NCBI GenBank assembly: GCA_013400975.1
Contig: WBMZ01010244.1
Span: forward strand, 186,001 to 250,000
Direction: 5' to 3'
DNA length: 64,000 nucleotides
DNA from: Atrichornis clamosus
Taxonomy: Eukaryota; Chordata; Aves; Passeriformes; Menuridae
The notes beneath the pieces were generated by a model. The model did not search any database. It saw only the letters and a program-made list of their open reading frames with translations, and was not told the DNA's origin. Numbering within the stretch: position 1 is the first letter of the stretch; every line of letters begins with the position of its first letter. The position numbers and the translations under genes are program-made. Positions 36,487 to 48,000 of the stretch are shown piece by piece.

Positions 36487-39400
36487 GTAATTGCTATTTT
36501 TATTTTGCAAAATAATTTTTAGAAGAATCAGGACTCCAGCTTCAGCTACATTAGGAGGAGTTCAAATGAATTTAGATGTCCTGTTTTCACTATGTCTCTA
36601 TCTAAATTTACTTTCTTCTGTTAGACTTATTTAATAGGAAATTATTTTTCAGGATAGGGAACCACAATTCTTCTATGATTTCTTCCATAAAATAGAGTCT
36701 AAAAGAGAACAAAAAGCCCTGCATGAAACTGTCTCAGTCCATCTTCAAATTATCTCTCTTCATGATTGAAAACCATTCACCCACTAAAATAAAAAAGCCT
36801 TAATCACAGTAGTCTTAAATTCTTGATACTGGGCATAAATTCATGGACAGATTTAACACAGTAGACAAAATCAATGAAACAAAAATAATTTCTCTCTTTT
36901 CATCAAGAATCATTTTCCCCAGAAGAACCTAAGTACTCCATTATATTGCCTTACAGGGGGAGGGAAAAAAATACCTGTGATGGGCAGCAATCATTCTGTG
37001 GAGAGGTCAGTGCACTGCTGAATCCCCATCCAAAATATCATATAAATAAATTAAATACAGGATATTGAACAGCTGGTAGAGAATTTCAGAGGTTACTTGT
37101 TAGCACTGGTTGGATGCTCACCAGGCATTTCATAAACAGAGAGGCTATCAATTCTGAATTTGAGTGGCAACTAACCAACCTTAGAAAGAGATTTCCCTTC
37201 TTTCTGTGCAAATGAAGGAGTTTATTTTGTGGTTTACTTTGTTTTTCTGCTGTAAAAAAAATTAAATTAAATAAACATAAAATATACTGAAATTATCATC
37301 CACTTGTCCCAGACACAACTGACAGCCGCTTCAACTAGATACAGAAAATATCCTATAGATTTTAAGCTTTTCTAGAATAAATCTAAACACAATTATTTAA
37401 TTTCTTTCTTTTCACAGGCAAGTGGGTCTATCCATTTAATTCCAAATTCACAGAAATGGAGACTTTCCACATAAACAAATACAGAAGTGTACAGGTACCC
37501 ATGATGTTCAAGTCAGATAAAATTAATGCAACTTTTGATGAGAACTTAAGATGCACGGTGATAAAGATACCTTACAAAGGGAATGCTCACATGCTGATTG
37601 TTATCCCAGAAAAAGAAGGAGACTACATTTCAATTGAAGACCATTTGACTACAGAGCTTGTGGAATCCTGGCTTGCGAACATGAAAACCAGGTATTGCTT
37701 TGACACCCATGGAGCCCTAATGTCTTTGATGTCTATTGCAGCAAAACAGCAAAGCCCAGCAAAGATTAGCTGGGCTTCCTAAGCCTTTTCACATGACAGC
37801 ATCTCTGTGGCGTTAGGTACCTACAGAGTAGAGATCCTTCAATGGCCTAGCCACACCCCCAGCAGCGTGTGAAAGTTTGTACTCTGAGGGTCAAATCTTT
37901 GCCTCATTTCAGTTAGAACTGTGTATCTCTCCGAGGGCATATAGTTTTTCCATATTCTTCCTTAGGTCTTCCCTCTCCTTAAATTTAGCACTGCCAGACA
38001 AAATCCACAATAAATCTAGACATGCAGTACATTTATTAAACATTTCTTACCAGGGGAAACCCAGAGTAATTGATAAATTTGAATGTCAAAATGTAAACCC
38101 AAATGATTCCTGTGAAATGTATTCCTGAAGTGACAATTCTTTTCACTAGTCAATAAATTAGTGTGTCACCCTGGTATCAGGGCACTGTAAGTGCTGGTGG
38201 AAGTATTTTATACAAAGAAAATTATTTCTAGCATCATTGGCAGTCAACAGGTTGGAAATTATTTTCTGCCAACCGAAATGCCCCTTCTTTTCTGTGTAAA
38301 GCTTAATTCCTGAGTAATGTGCATTTCAGTAGTCTAGTGATTTACTGCAGAGTCCAAGTTTGCATTGATTTTTTTTTTTTAACAGAAAAGTGGATATTTC
38401 ATTTCCAAAGTTTAGACTAGAGCAAAAATACAAAATGAAGAAACTGCTTTATGGTCTTGGAATTAAAAAGCTCTTCACGCGTTCAGCTGATCTTAGTCAC
38501 CTCACAGATCAAGAATATGCAGCAGTTTCACAGGTAAGCCTTCTAAAATTATTTGCTATTTGGATTGTAACAGTATATAAATGGCGCAGCCAGGATGGTC
38601 ATATACATTTACAGGAACACTAATAGCTAAGTACCTCATCTGCCAGGTATGCAATCTACACACCTTCATCAGGATGGATCCCACTGCAAGTGTGAGATGT
38701 GTAGAAGGGGCTGTGACACCTTCCAAACCTAACCCACTTCAGCAGAAAAGCTCTGCCTCCAGAGGAACACGGTTGGCAGGGAATGAGCACAATCACATAA
38801 AAACTATGAAGAAAGACATTGTAAATGACAGTCAAATGGCAAAAGCCAGGGCAAGGAAGGAAATACAAAGAAGGAACTCTTCACATACAGTCCAGAGATA
38901 GGTATACTTCTCAAAAAATAAAGAACTTTATAAAGTTCAAATAATAAAATCTCAAAAAGGTAACAGTGAGAAAGAGAAGTCAAAGCACTCCTGCCTTTCC
39001 TTCTGCATACCATGGAAGAGAAAAAAAAAGAATCTCACAGCAAAAGATTGGCACAATACAGTTGTACTCCGACCCAAATGGGTGTTCCACTTTATATGCT
39101 GAAACTTTTAAAGAACCTTTAAATGGGCAAAGGCAAGGGCAGTGAACAGCCAAGAAGACAGGAACACAGCCCCATGGAAAAAGAGGAGCAGGAAGAGATA
39201 TTTTGTACCACTATTTAAAGGAGAGCACAGATGAATTTCAGAAGACTGATGGACTGTTTTCAGAGGCAGAATGAGAAGCAGAAGAGAATGGAAGACAAAG
39301 AACTTACCAATCACATCAATATCTAGAAGGAACAGGGCTATGTGACTAGAGATGTCTTATGAAAAATAAACAGCTAGTCTACAGAAAAGACGATTTGCTG

Positions 39401-41480
39401 ATGATTGAAAATTAAAAGGCATGGTGAAATAAAGAAGATGGAAGACACAGCACAAAGAGAAACTTGTGACCTCAAGAATGTAGTGTGTGGAACAAGATGA
39501 AAAGCAATTAATACTAAATACAAATTCATACATTAGAGTAAAACTAGCAAAGTATCTGAAACAAGATGGATTTATAAACAGTCAAGGAAAACAAGATCCA
39601 AATGAAATTAATCTGTCACAGGATTAAAAAACATAGCTTTATAAACTTATTTAAGAAAATTGTAGCATGCAACTGCTTGTGATTATAGAAGGTTGCATGG
39701 TGCTGATAGTTCAGCACTACACCTCCAGGAGAGACTTCCCAGAATGGTTAAGGTTGGAAGGGACCTCTGGAGGTCACCTGGTCCTACTCCTCTGCTCAAG
39801 CAGGGTCAGCTAGAGCAAGTTGCTGAGGACCATGTTCAGACAGCTTTTGAGTATCTCCAAGGACGGAGCCTCCACAGTATCTCTGTGCAATGTGTGACAG
39901 TGCTCAGTCATGCTCACATGAAAAAGCATTTCCTGACATTGAGAGGGGACCTTCTGTATTTCAGCTGGTGCCCACTGCCTCTGGTCCTGTCACTGGGCAC
40001 CACTGCAAAGAGCCTGGCTCCACCTTCTTTGCACCCTCCCTTTGGGTATTCTTTTGGTGCTGCTCTTACAAGTCTCCCTACACCATATCCTTATAGAAGC
40101 CTTTGTGATTTGCCAGTTAATAGGGTGGTATTATAACAAACACTTCTACAAAAGTTTCAAAAACTCTAATGCCTGACCTACGTGTTTTCACAATTGCACT
40201 GGCTTAACAAAGCAACCTTTCTGGGGAAACGTAACACCCTAAGAATAAATATTTAATGGATAAAATTGCAGTGATTTTCAGTTTGGTATAAACTATTTTA
40301 TTGTTGAGAAATGCAATGGCAATCTGCAGTACTTTACTCTCTTCTTGTTCATCATGTAACTTTCATGCTGATTCTCAGCAGTTAACTCTATTGTGTTATG
40401 AAAAAATCACACTTTAATGGGAGCTGCTAACTGATATTAGAAGCAATATGTGCATCTGCTACAGAGTGCCAGAGAAGCATCCCGTCCTTGTGAGTCATGA
40501 AAGACAACTTCATTACTTAAGAATGTGTAGCAGAAAGCTCAACACTGGTGAAGTCCTTCAACCATCTTCACCTAAGTAATTCCTAGAAATCTGGGAGTTG
40601 GAAATCCATTGACTAACCAGGCAGTTCACCAATACAGACCCAAACACAGTGGAAGCACTCAGATGTATACACAGGCTGAAAGAACAAAATGGAAAAGAAT
40701 CAGATTCTGCCACACTGAAATTTTAGTGGGAAGGGAAAGTCCTCACACAAACCCAGGATTGTACCTCATTGCTGTACATATTTAGTCTCTGCTACCAAAT
40801 GTACAAATTAGAAATATGCAGGAAAAGAAGCCAAGATTGATGCATTTCCCTAAGCTCTCGTAATATCAGCTGTGAATGACATATCCAGCCAGTCAGTGTT
40901 TGTAACCAGTGAAAACACACTTCCTACTTTTGAGAAACTCCCCTTGCACAGTTAGGTACCAAAGAGGAGCACTATACAAACGCAATGGTTGCTTCATGCA
41001 AAAACCCCAATTTCTAAGTGACATCTATGCTCAAAAACGTGGAAAAGTGCAGTGACTCCTGAATTAGCCCTGACACCGAGTACTGTGGCCATGGTGGCTG
41101 TGCTAACTCCTCTGCTGCTGAAGTAGAGAGCATTTGGGTCTATCAGTGTAACAGAGTAAGACTGCACTGACCTACTCATTTTAATCCTTAGTAGAAGCCT
41201 ACTTCAACTGAATGCCTTCACTTGGAAAAATACTCTTCATGTTAGTATTTATTTCTGTCACATATTTTATTTCTTCCTTGAACTTCAGGTTGTCCAAAAG
41301 GCAGTAATTGAAGTGGATGAAGAAGGAACTGAGGCAGCAGCAGCAAGTGGGTCAGAAATAACTGCATTCACAGTGCCTCCCGTCATCAAAGTGGACCGGC
41401 CATTCCTTTTCATGATTTTTGAAGAAACTTTTAAAACATTACTGTTCATTGGCAGGGTGGTTGATCCAACAGAAATGTGA
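35778..41480 (+). CDS. SERPINA10: Protein Z-dependent protease inhibitor (ZPI), four coding exons, 440 aa
   Basis: Coding exons are 35778-36486, 37418-37691, 38386-38533 and 41289-41480, with the same phases as SERPINA6. The 440-residue product is close to the 444 of human ZPI and aligns along its whole length. Diagnostic segments are TANFGFNLYRR, SKQYFDMEF, LVDYIVFKG, LTTELVESWL, and a C-terminal block SEITAFTVPPVIKVDRPF that mirrors human SEITAYSMPPVIKVDRPF. ZPI is a secreted plasma serpin that inhibits factor Xa with protein Z, phospholipid and calcium, and factor XIa without cofactor. The scissile pair here is F404-T405 where human has Tyr-Ser. The hinge EEGTEAAAAS is inhibitory-type. Several N-glycosylation sequons are visible (for example N43, N53, N70). 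A short acidic run KEEEE (residues 28-32) stands in for the longer acidic tail of human ZPI. Confidence 0.95.
37418..37691 (+). CDS. SERPINA10: SERPINA10 exon 3
   Basis: Acceptor 'ttcttttcacag' and donor 'ag|gtattg'. Encodes residues 237-327 plus two bases of codon 328, starting GKWVYPF and including QVPMMF, the glycosylation sequon N273-A-T and IEDHLTTELVESWL. Y258 and D311 match human protein Z contacts Tyr240 and Asp293. The residue matching human Asp238 is N256. Confidence 0.95.
38386..38533 (+). CDS. SERPINA10: SERPINA10 exon 4
   Basis: The acceptor has a long poly-T tract then 'aacag'; donor 'cag|gtaagc'. Encodes the end of codon 328 and residues 329-377, with ISFPKFRLEQKYKMKKLLYGLGIKKLF followed by ADLSHLTDQE. 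Closely parallels human ZPI. Confidence 0.95.
39732..40060 (-). repeat. CR1 LINE fragment in SERPINA10 intron
   Basis: Reads on the + strand as the complement of a CR1 3' end: 'agaatggttaaggttggaag' followed by 'ggacctctggaggtcacctg', the 'ctgctcaagcagggtca' block, the 'gaccatgttcagacagcttt' block and the 'tggtcctgtcactgggcacc' block. Antisense to SERPINA10, inside the 2.8-kb intron between exons 4 and 5. Boundaries approximate. Confidence 0.8.
41289..41480 (+). CDS. SERPINA10: SERPINA10 exon 5 (reactive loop and C-terminus)
   Basis: Acceptor 'ttgaacttcag'; stop TGA at 41478-41480. Encodes residues 378-440. The hinge is E389 G T E A A A A S, the reactive bond by alignment F404-T405, and the tail IKVDRPFLFMIFEETFKTLLFIGRVVDP is nearly human. 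Ends TEM. Confidence 0.95.
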   Translation, partial: VVQKAVIEVDEEGTEAAAASGSEITAFTVPPVIKVDRPFLFMIFEETFKTLLFIGRVVDPTEM

Positions 41481-41485
41481 ATAAA
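41480..41485 (+). promoter_or_regulatory. AATAAA overlapping the SERPINA10 stop codon
   Basis: The last A of the TGA stop is the first base of a perfect AATAAA. If used it would give a 3' UTR of only about 20-30 bases. The copy at 41545-41550 is the more conventional candidate. Confidence 0.4.
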
Positions 41486-41544
41486 GGTAATCGTTTCTAT
41501 TCTTTGGTATGTAAGAGGCTTTGTTTTTATTTTATTTATTTTAG

Positions 41545-41550
41545 AATAAA
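41545..41550 (+). promoter_or_regulatory. Candidate poly(A) signal of SERPINA10
   Basis: Perfect AATAAA 65 bases after the stop codon, following a T-rich tract. Gives a short 3' UTR typical of clade-A serpins. Confidence 0.55.
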
Positions 41551-44500
41551 AAGACAACAAAATATGAAATGTGAAAATCTGTTTTGTCTCTCCAGCTAGC
41601 ACTGGGTCATCCTAGCATTATTTTATTAGTGCCACAAAACAAGCTAAATTCACTAAGGCTCAAAGTGACAAAAATGTGACTTGTAAAATCTACCTTTGAA
41701 ATTAAAAGAAAACCCAACAACCACAGAGCTCAACTTTCAAAAATCAGTATTTTAGTGACAAATCTGGAAAAGAAAACCCAGAGACTCATATGCCAAAATA
41801 TTCAGGAAGCTCATTCTCAAACAGCAGATTCCTCAATGTTATCTTCTGTTGTAAAGAGACTTAAGAGACCAGCGACCTCAATGTTAGAAGAATTTTGCCA
41901 GTTAGGGCTTGATACTGCTTCTGTTTTTCTAAAAGAAAATTTATAGCTTCTGCCTAGAGATATTTATTTTATTATTGTAGAAATTGTGCTGAGTCTTTCA
42001 TGAAATCACATTGTTAGTGTGACCTCTTCCAAAGTGTCTGCAGAGTATCAAATCACCTCATTTTCTCAGAGTACATGATGTGCCTTCTTTGAAAATATTA
42101 TATGAATTAAAAACAGAATAATTCTGAAAAATAACTTAGGTATTCTGAATCTGGAAAATCTGGCCTGTACTACTTTATAACACAAAGCTAGGCCTCTCCT
42201 AAAACCAGAATTTCAGCCTCTAGTATCTAGATACCAGGGTCAACTACATAACAGGACTCTATGACTGAACTGAGACAGACTTTGGTAGGAAAAAATTCTC
42301 CATAAAAGTGGAGTAAATCTATTCACAGAGTTGATCGTAGAATCCAAAAGGTGTTGCCAAGATGTTTCAGAAAAATATTTCTGTGATCTAAATACAATTC
42401 CCTTTATTCAAGTAGAGCAGTGTTTCCAACAGAATGACAAGATCCTAACATTTAGTAAATTTTAATTAGCAGAGTCCTATATATAAAGTATGAAACAACG
42501 CAAAAAGCTATTTCTAGTTTTATATAACTAACAGATCTAAGCCTTATTCTGCTTGCTCATACAACCTTCACAAAATAGCTGCCCAGAAGGGAGCAGAAGA
42601 CTTGTCAAAATCATTTGGTAATGAACTTCAAAGGTGTCTATCAGTATACACACAGAAATAGATGCATCCTCTAAAGATACAAAAGATACATTATAGGATA
42701 AACCTGGTAAATCTCTAAAAATCACCTCAGTTACCATTAGATGTCTGCCCACAACAGCCAGACACTGGAGTAAGCCACTTACAAGAGGATTTAGGAGGCG
42801 GGCTCTGGTATTGGGCTATGAGGGCGCATCTAACCTAACTCCACACTGCTGTACTAATGTACCCGCAAGGAGAATCGGTCCTTCCTGCTACTGCTCTATA
42901 TGAAAGCCAACCAATTCCACTGTACAGTTGACCTTCAGCTGTTATTCCAGAGCTGCAGCTGACCAGCAGGTAAAAACAATGCTCTGAAGGGTCCAAAAGT
43001 GTTTAGCAGGTGTTTAAGGTGCCGTTTAACAGAACTCACCCAGAAGTGGGTGGCCCCTGAAGAGACTGCTCGGATGGAGCTCTGTAGTGTGAAGGACTGG
43101 TGAAAGAATGCAAAGGACACCAGAGGTAGTGCACAAGGAAAATGTCCAAAAAATGTCTAAATCGAGCACTTAAAGATTACATTGAAGGAATTTAATAGAT
43201 AACAGGATTATTGAGTAGAGCATGTGTTATCAGCATTAAATAAATTAATCAGTTTAAAATGACAGAAAAATGACAGCCAGTAAGGAACAAAAGACAGACT
43301 ATTTACAGAAGTCATTACATGCTTATTAAGAGGAGAAAGAGCTTGGATTCAAATTTCTGAATTTACCGGTTATTCTGCATTGCTCTAGTAAAGACATGGA
43401 AAGGGCAAACACAGTTTTGAGCCCTGTTCTACAGCTGGCTACTGCTGATGTGAGCTTGGTCCCTGGCAGAGGTCAGACAGAACAGACTGAGCAGTCTCCT
43501 GTGGCCCACAGGTCAGCAGCTGTAGCTGGCACGTTGAGTCAGTTGTTCCTGGGGAACTGGGAGCATCTGTCCTCATTAAGGAGACAAAAGCAGCACCCAG
43601 GAGGGGCCAGCTAGGGTCATCTGTACATCTATATCAATACTGAATGTTCAACATCGTAATACTTGCAGAAGCTTTCAAAGAAATCTGTGATTTACAAGAT
43701 CCTACACCAGGCTGCAGCACAAACTGAAAACTTAAGTGTTTCTACAGAACTCAAACAATGCCTGTGACTTATGACAGAGAATCCAGATAAGTCCAGCTGA
43801 AGTGTAAGAAGCTTAAGAATTCAGACAGTGAAATGCTGCTGAATCCATTTTATAGTTCACATAAGACAGCATACATGCAGCATTATTACTATTTTAAATA
43901 AATACCCTCCATAGATAAATGCTCTTATTTATTTTAATTATAAAAGATGCCCTGAGAATTTTTTTTTCAAGAACATGCATATACAGCATTGTCCTAGGTT
44001 TTATTTTGAGTAAATCATCATTCATGTTTTTACATTATAAAAAGTAACCACACACACATATGCATACACAGATCAGATCATCTTTATCATACACCAACAG
44101 ATTTTAAAAAACACATATTTCTGATATCAATATATTGATGCTGCCTCCATTTTGAAATAGAGAAGCTGACAATAGCTTCATAAGCTCTCTCTCAAGTACT
44201 GGCATAAATAGAACTTTTTAAAATAGGATTGGATGATTTTCCACAGAGAAATTTTGATAGAAACATTAGCATTAATACAAACAAATGCAGATGACATCAC
44301 TGAACCATGACAGCTTGCAATAGCAGCTGATTAAAAACTAGATTCATATTATAAATTATTCAAGTGAAAATACAATTGAAATACTAAAATTTAAAACAAG
44401 TATTTACACAACAAAACTTATGAAATACATTTTTTTTACATCATCTTGAGACATTTGCTTTTAGATTGCTTTGAAACTTAACACAGAATTTTTATTAAAT

Positions 44501-45059
44501 TACTAACTGTAAAAACATTAATTCCAAATTCACAGCACAATGCTTCAAAAGTTTATGTTTTCTTATACACTGATCAATGGTTCCAGACTTTGGTCTTAAA
44601 TTAGGTTTGCAGACTCTTTAAAATGTGGGATTCTTTTTTTTTATTCATAACAATTCCTTCTATTTCTTGCATAAAATATGGGTGCTAAGAGTTGCTAAAA
44701 TTTTAAATGAGCCAATTAAATAATGGGTATGTGCATTCTAAATCCAAGAATTCGAACTACAAAGGCATAACTGAAGAAAACAAAATCTTCTCTTTAGCTG
44801 CAGCAGTTAAGAGCACATAGCTGAAGTTATATTTCATATCATTTCACTACAATGTTAGAATTCTGCAACCATTACATTGTTTATCAGAACATATTTTACA
44901 GCTTGGAATTTTATTTAAAAGATTCATTTTAAAGTTTTAACGTTGCAGGATGCATTTTATTCATTCCAGGCATTAGAGAGTCCCATCTGCTGCTTCCACC
45001 TTATCTCACCAAAACGTTGCTTCCTCCAGTCTCTGGTTCCCTTTTTTCTGTCAGATAAT
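41551..45059. other. Convergent 3' space between SERPINA10 and PPP4R4, with PPP4R4 3' UTR
   Basis: Very AT-rich, no coding exon found on either strand. The right part must hold the PPP4R4 3' UTR, since the stop codon ends at 45060 on the minus strand. AATAAA on the minus strand (TTTATT on +) occurs at 44956-44961, 44910-44915 and 43928-43933 among other places, so the end of the transcript cannot be fixed from sequence. Confidence 0.5.
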
Positions 45060-45075
45060 CTAGGAGTTTGATTTT
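45060..45075 (-). CDS. PPP4R4: PPP4R4 last coding exon, ends KSNS-stop
   Basis: Only 16 coding bases. After the acceptor 'aaaaaacag' the frame completes Ile, then Lys-Ser-Asn-Ser and TAG. Human PPP4R4 ends Lys-Ser-Asn-Pro, so this tiny match, with the phase fitting the previous exon, identifies the exon. It continues as 3' UTR to an unknown end. Confidence 0.8.
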
Positions 45076-48000
45076 CTGTTTTTTCTTCATACAAAAGAAG
45101 AAACACACATAATATGTTGTTGGTATATTATTAAATAACATAACATAATAAACTGCTATTGTGCACAACATTTTAACGTAACTCTTAGCTGCTGTACTTT
45201 AAAAATTACTAGCTGCTCTACTGCACCCACTGAAAAAGCCAAATGGACACATTCTGGGGCCATTCTTCCCAAGAAGGGTGAAGTTCTCCACTAAGTTGTC
45301 TACAGAAGGCCTGCAGAAATCTGTCTGAGTGAGATGGGTTAAGCTAGTACAAGCAGTCTACTCATGACTACAAAAAGTGCCAGAAGTCTGGCACATTACA
45401 CTGTGATTTCTAGGTCTTCTGTTGACCACAGTGTCATTTGGGTAATTTCTGGATTTTTCATGCCTTAATTTTTTAATCTTTACATATACTTTTTCTGCTT
45501 CACAGAGTTGTAGCTGTCAATTAACAACTATTTGTATTGGTCAGAAATATTTCAAAGACTGGGGCTTAACTTTTAGAACTCTGTGGAAATATTAATTTGC
45601 ATAAATATTTTACAGTATCATTTACAAATAACAATATTTTGTTCTGTTTCACCCTTTTAAAACTGCTGAATGTTTAAAAACTGCATGTATTGTATCAGTG
45701 TCATGATACCTACAAGTTTCATCATAGAAATGGGATGCAAACACATGCCAGTCCCACTTCACCTCAGAACTCCCAGCATCTTAAACATCAGGATGAAAAC
45801 ATGATTAAAAGCTGTAAGTAACCAACTCAAAGTGTATTAGATCAGTGGCAGAACTATTTCAGCTGGTGCTCAACTTCCTAAGCAATTATATGACTGGATG
45901 AAAGACACTAACACTCATCTTAAACATATAATTGTTACAACATGGTCACACCAAACTGGATGTCTTAAAGGTCAGCTGCGGACATCTTATAAAATACTGG
46001 CAAAAATTTATTATTAAAAAATTATTTTTTATGCAACAATAAATCTACTCCCTCTTTTTACAAGATGGAGAACTTGTAGCACTCATTCTTGAAGAAAGTT
46101 TTAATTCAAAGTGAAATAAAATCAGGCAATATCTGTATGTCTATAGGCAAGATGCAAAATTCTTAAATGCCATCTATAAAGTGGATATATTTATTAATGA
46201 ATCTATAAAGTTTCTAAATAGTTTTAAACAATTACATATTGAAATCAATCCTATTACAGCAATGTAAACTCAAGCAAAACAGCTTATATCTAACTTAATC
46301 TCATAGAGCTGAAAACATTCAAAAGAATATAATAAAGCTACAAGCATAATGATACAAGATTGGACTGCTTGATAGAACGCAGTGTTCATGAACTAAGTCA
46401 ATGTCTGCACTAGGATGATTCATGATCTAACTGGCAACTCTTCAACAGAAAGTCAGAAAAGCTCATCTGCTCTGCAAACTAAGATCCCTTGTGAGACAAA
46501 GTACTCAACCAGGGCTCTTTCTGATTATTATCTGATTATTCCACAAGGTACTTAAAGCAAGTAGTAATCTCTTTTGTGATTCCCATTAAGTTTTGCAGGT
46601 GCATTTTTAGCATAATTCTTGCATTTTCTATTGCCTGAGTATTACCTAAGGTCTAGCAAGTGACATCAATACTAAAACAGTACTGTCTTGTCACCTGCTA
46701 AGGAGCACTGAATCATGATTTACTGACTTTATTCTTCTTGCATCATTAGTATTTTCAAAAAGAGAGACTATTTTAATTGGCCAGCACTTCTGAAATGGGA
46801 CAAACCAAATGTTTGAATGTGTGAGTGTGGTAAGTAAAGACCTCAGTACTCCACCAAAGTAACTCTGAGTTTTGAAAAATTCTTGAAGCATTATCATAAA
46901 TGAAATCTGAAATTCTTCATCCCTACAAACTGCACTATATTGTCAAAAGTGAACATTTGCCAATATTCAGTACAGCAATTCTATGGAAAATATTACAGTT
47001 AAGCAATTAAATAATATTTTGTCCAAACATATATCACTTTGAACCAAGAATCATTAATTTTATCTGCTTATATTTTAATTATTAAATGCTCACATAACAC
47101 ACATAATTACACTGAAAAAGGAACATATTAGAAGTTACCTTATTCAAGTTGCAGAGCCAGTAAACTAAAAGCTAGGTCTCACCAGACATAAGGTGAGATT
47201 GTCAGTGCAAAGTTTAACCAGCATATATGTAAATTTACATGATGATATAATCTAAATAAATACTCAATTATTTTCTCACAAGTTTTCTGCCTTAGTGAGT
47301 CCACCAAAGGTTACACTCACTCATGAGCCTCTATTCAATTGCACCTCTCATTGTACAACTTTCAAATTCTTCTCTCTGAGTCATTTCTATCAGCTCCTTA
47401 TATATTTGGATATCAATTTTTTCCATCATTTAACTTAGAAAATAATGTTTCCTTGGAACTGACATTTTTGTTGGGTTTTTTTAAAATGATTTTAGTGTGT
47501 GTATATTTAGCACCAGAACTGACTTCCTGAGCAAAAGAAAGATAAAAAGTACAGCTGAACATATCTGTGGTCTACAAGGTTATGTGATTGAATGCCTTTA
47601 CCACCAAACATTCCTGTATTTGTTACTCATTATCTCCTTATTGAGCTGCTCTGTTTTCTTATGAAAACAGTTAAGTATTGGGTCAGATTACAAAAGAGAA
47701 GTTGAATCTACAACACAGAAGACATTATACCAACCTGAGAGACATGTTTTCCCATAAGAACATAGAATATTAAAATTCTTATTCAGAACTAAATGTAGGA
47801 CATTCTAAGCCTCCTCTTCTTTCTCCAAAAGTATTTTTTCTTCCCTAGTATATCCTCTTGGCTTCTGACACGATGCAGTTCAGGGACTTTCTGAACCAGA
47901 CAAAGCATCCAAATCATTGTGTTTGATCAGATACATACTTTCAAATGCTCTGCTCTTAAGGTATTCATCTGGGAATGGTACACTGAGACTGGAAGCTGTG

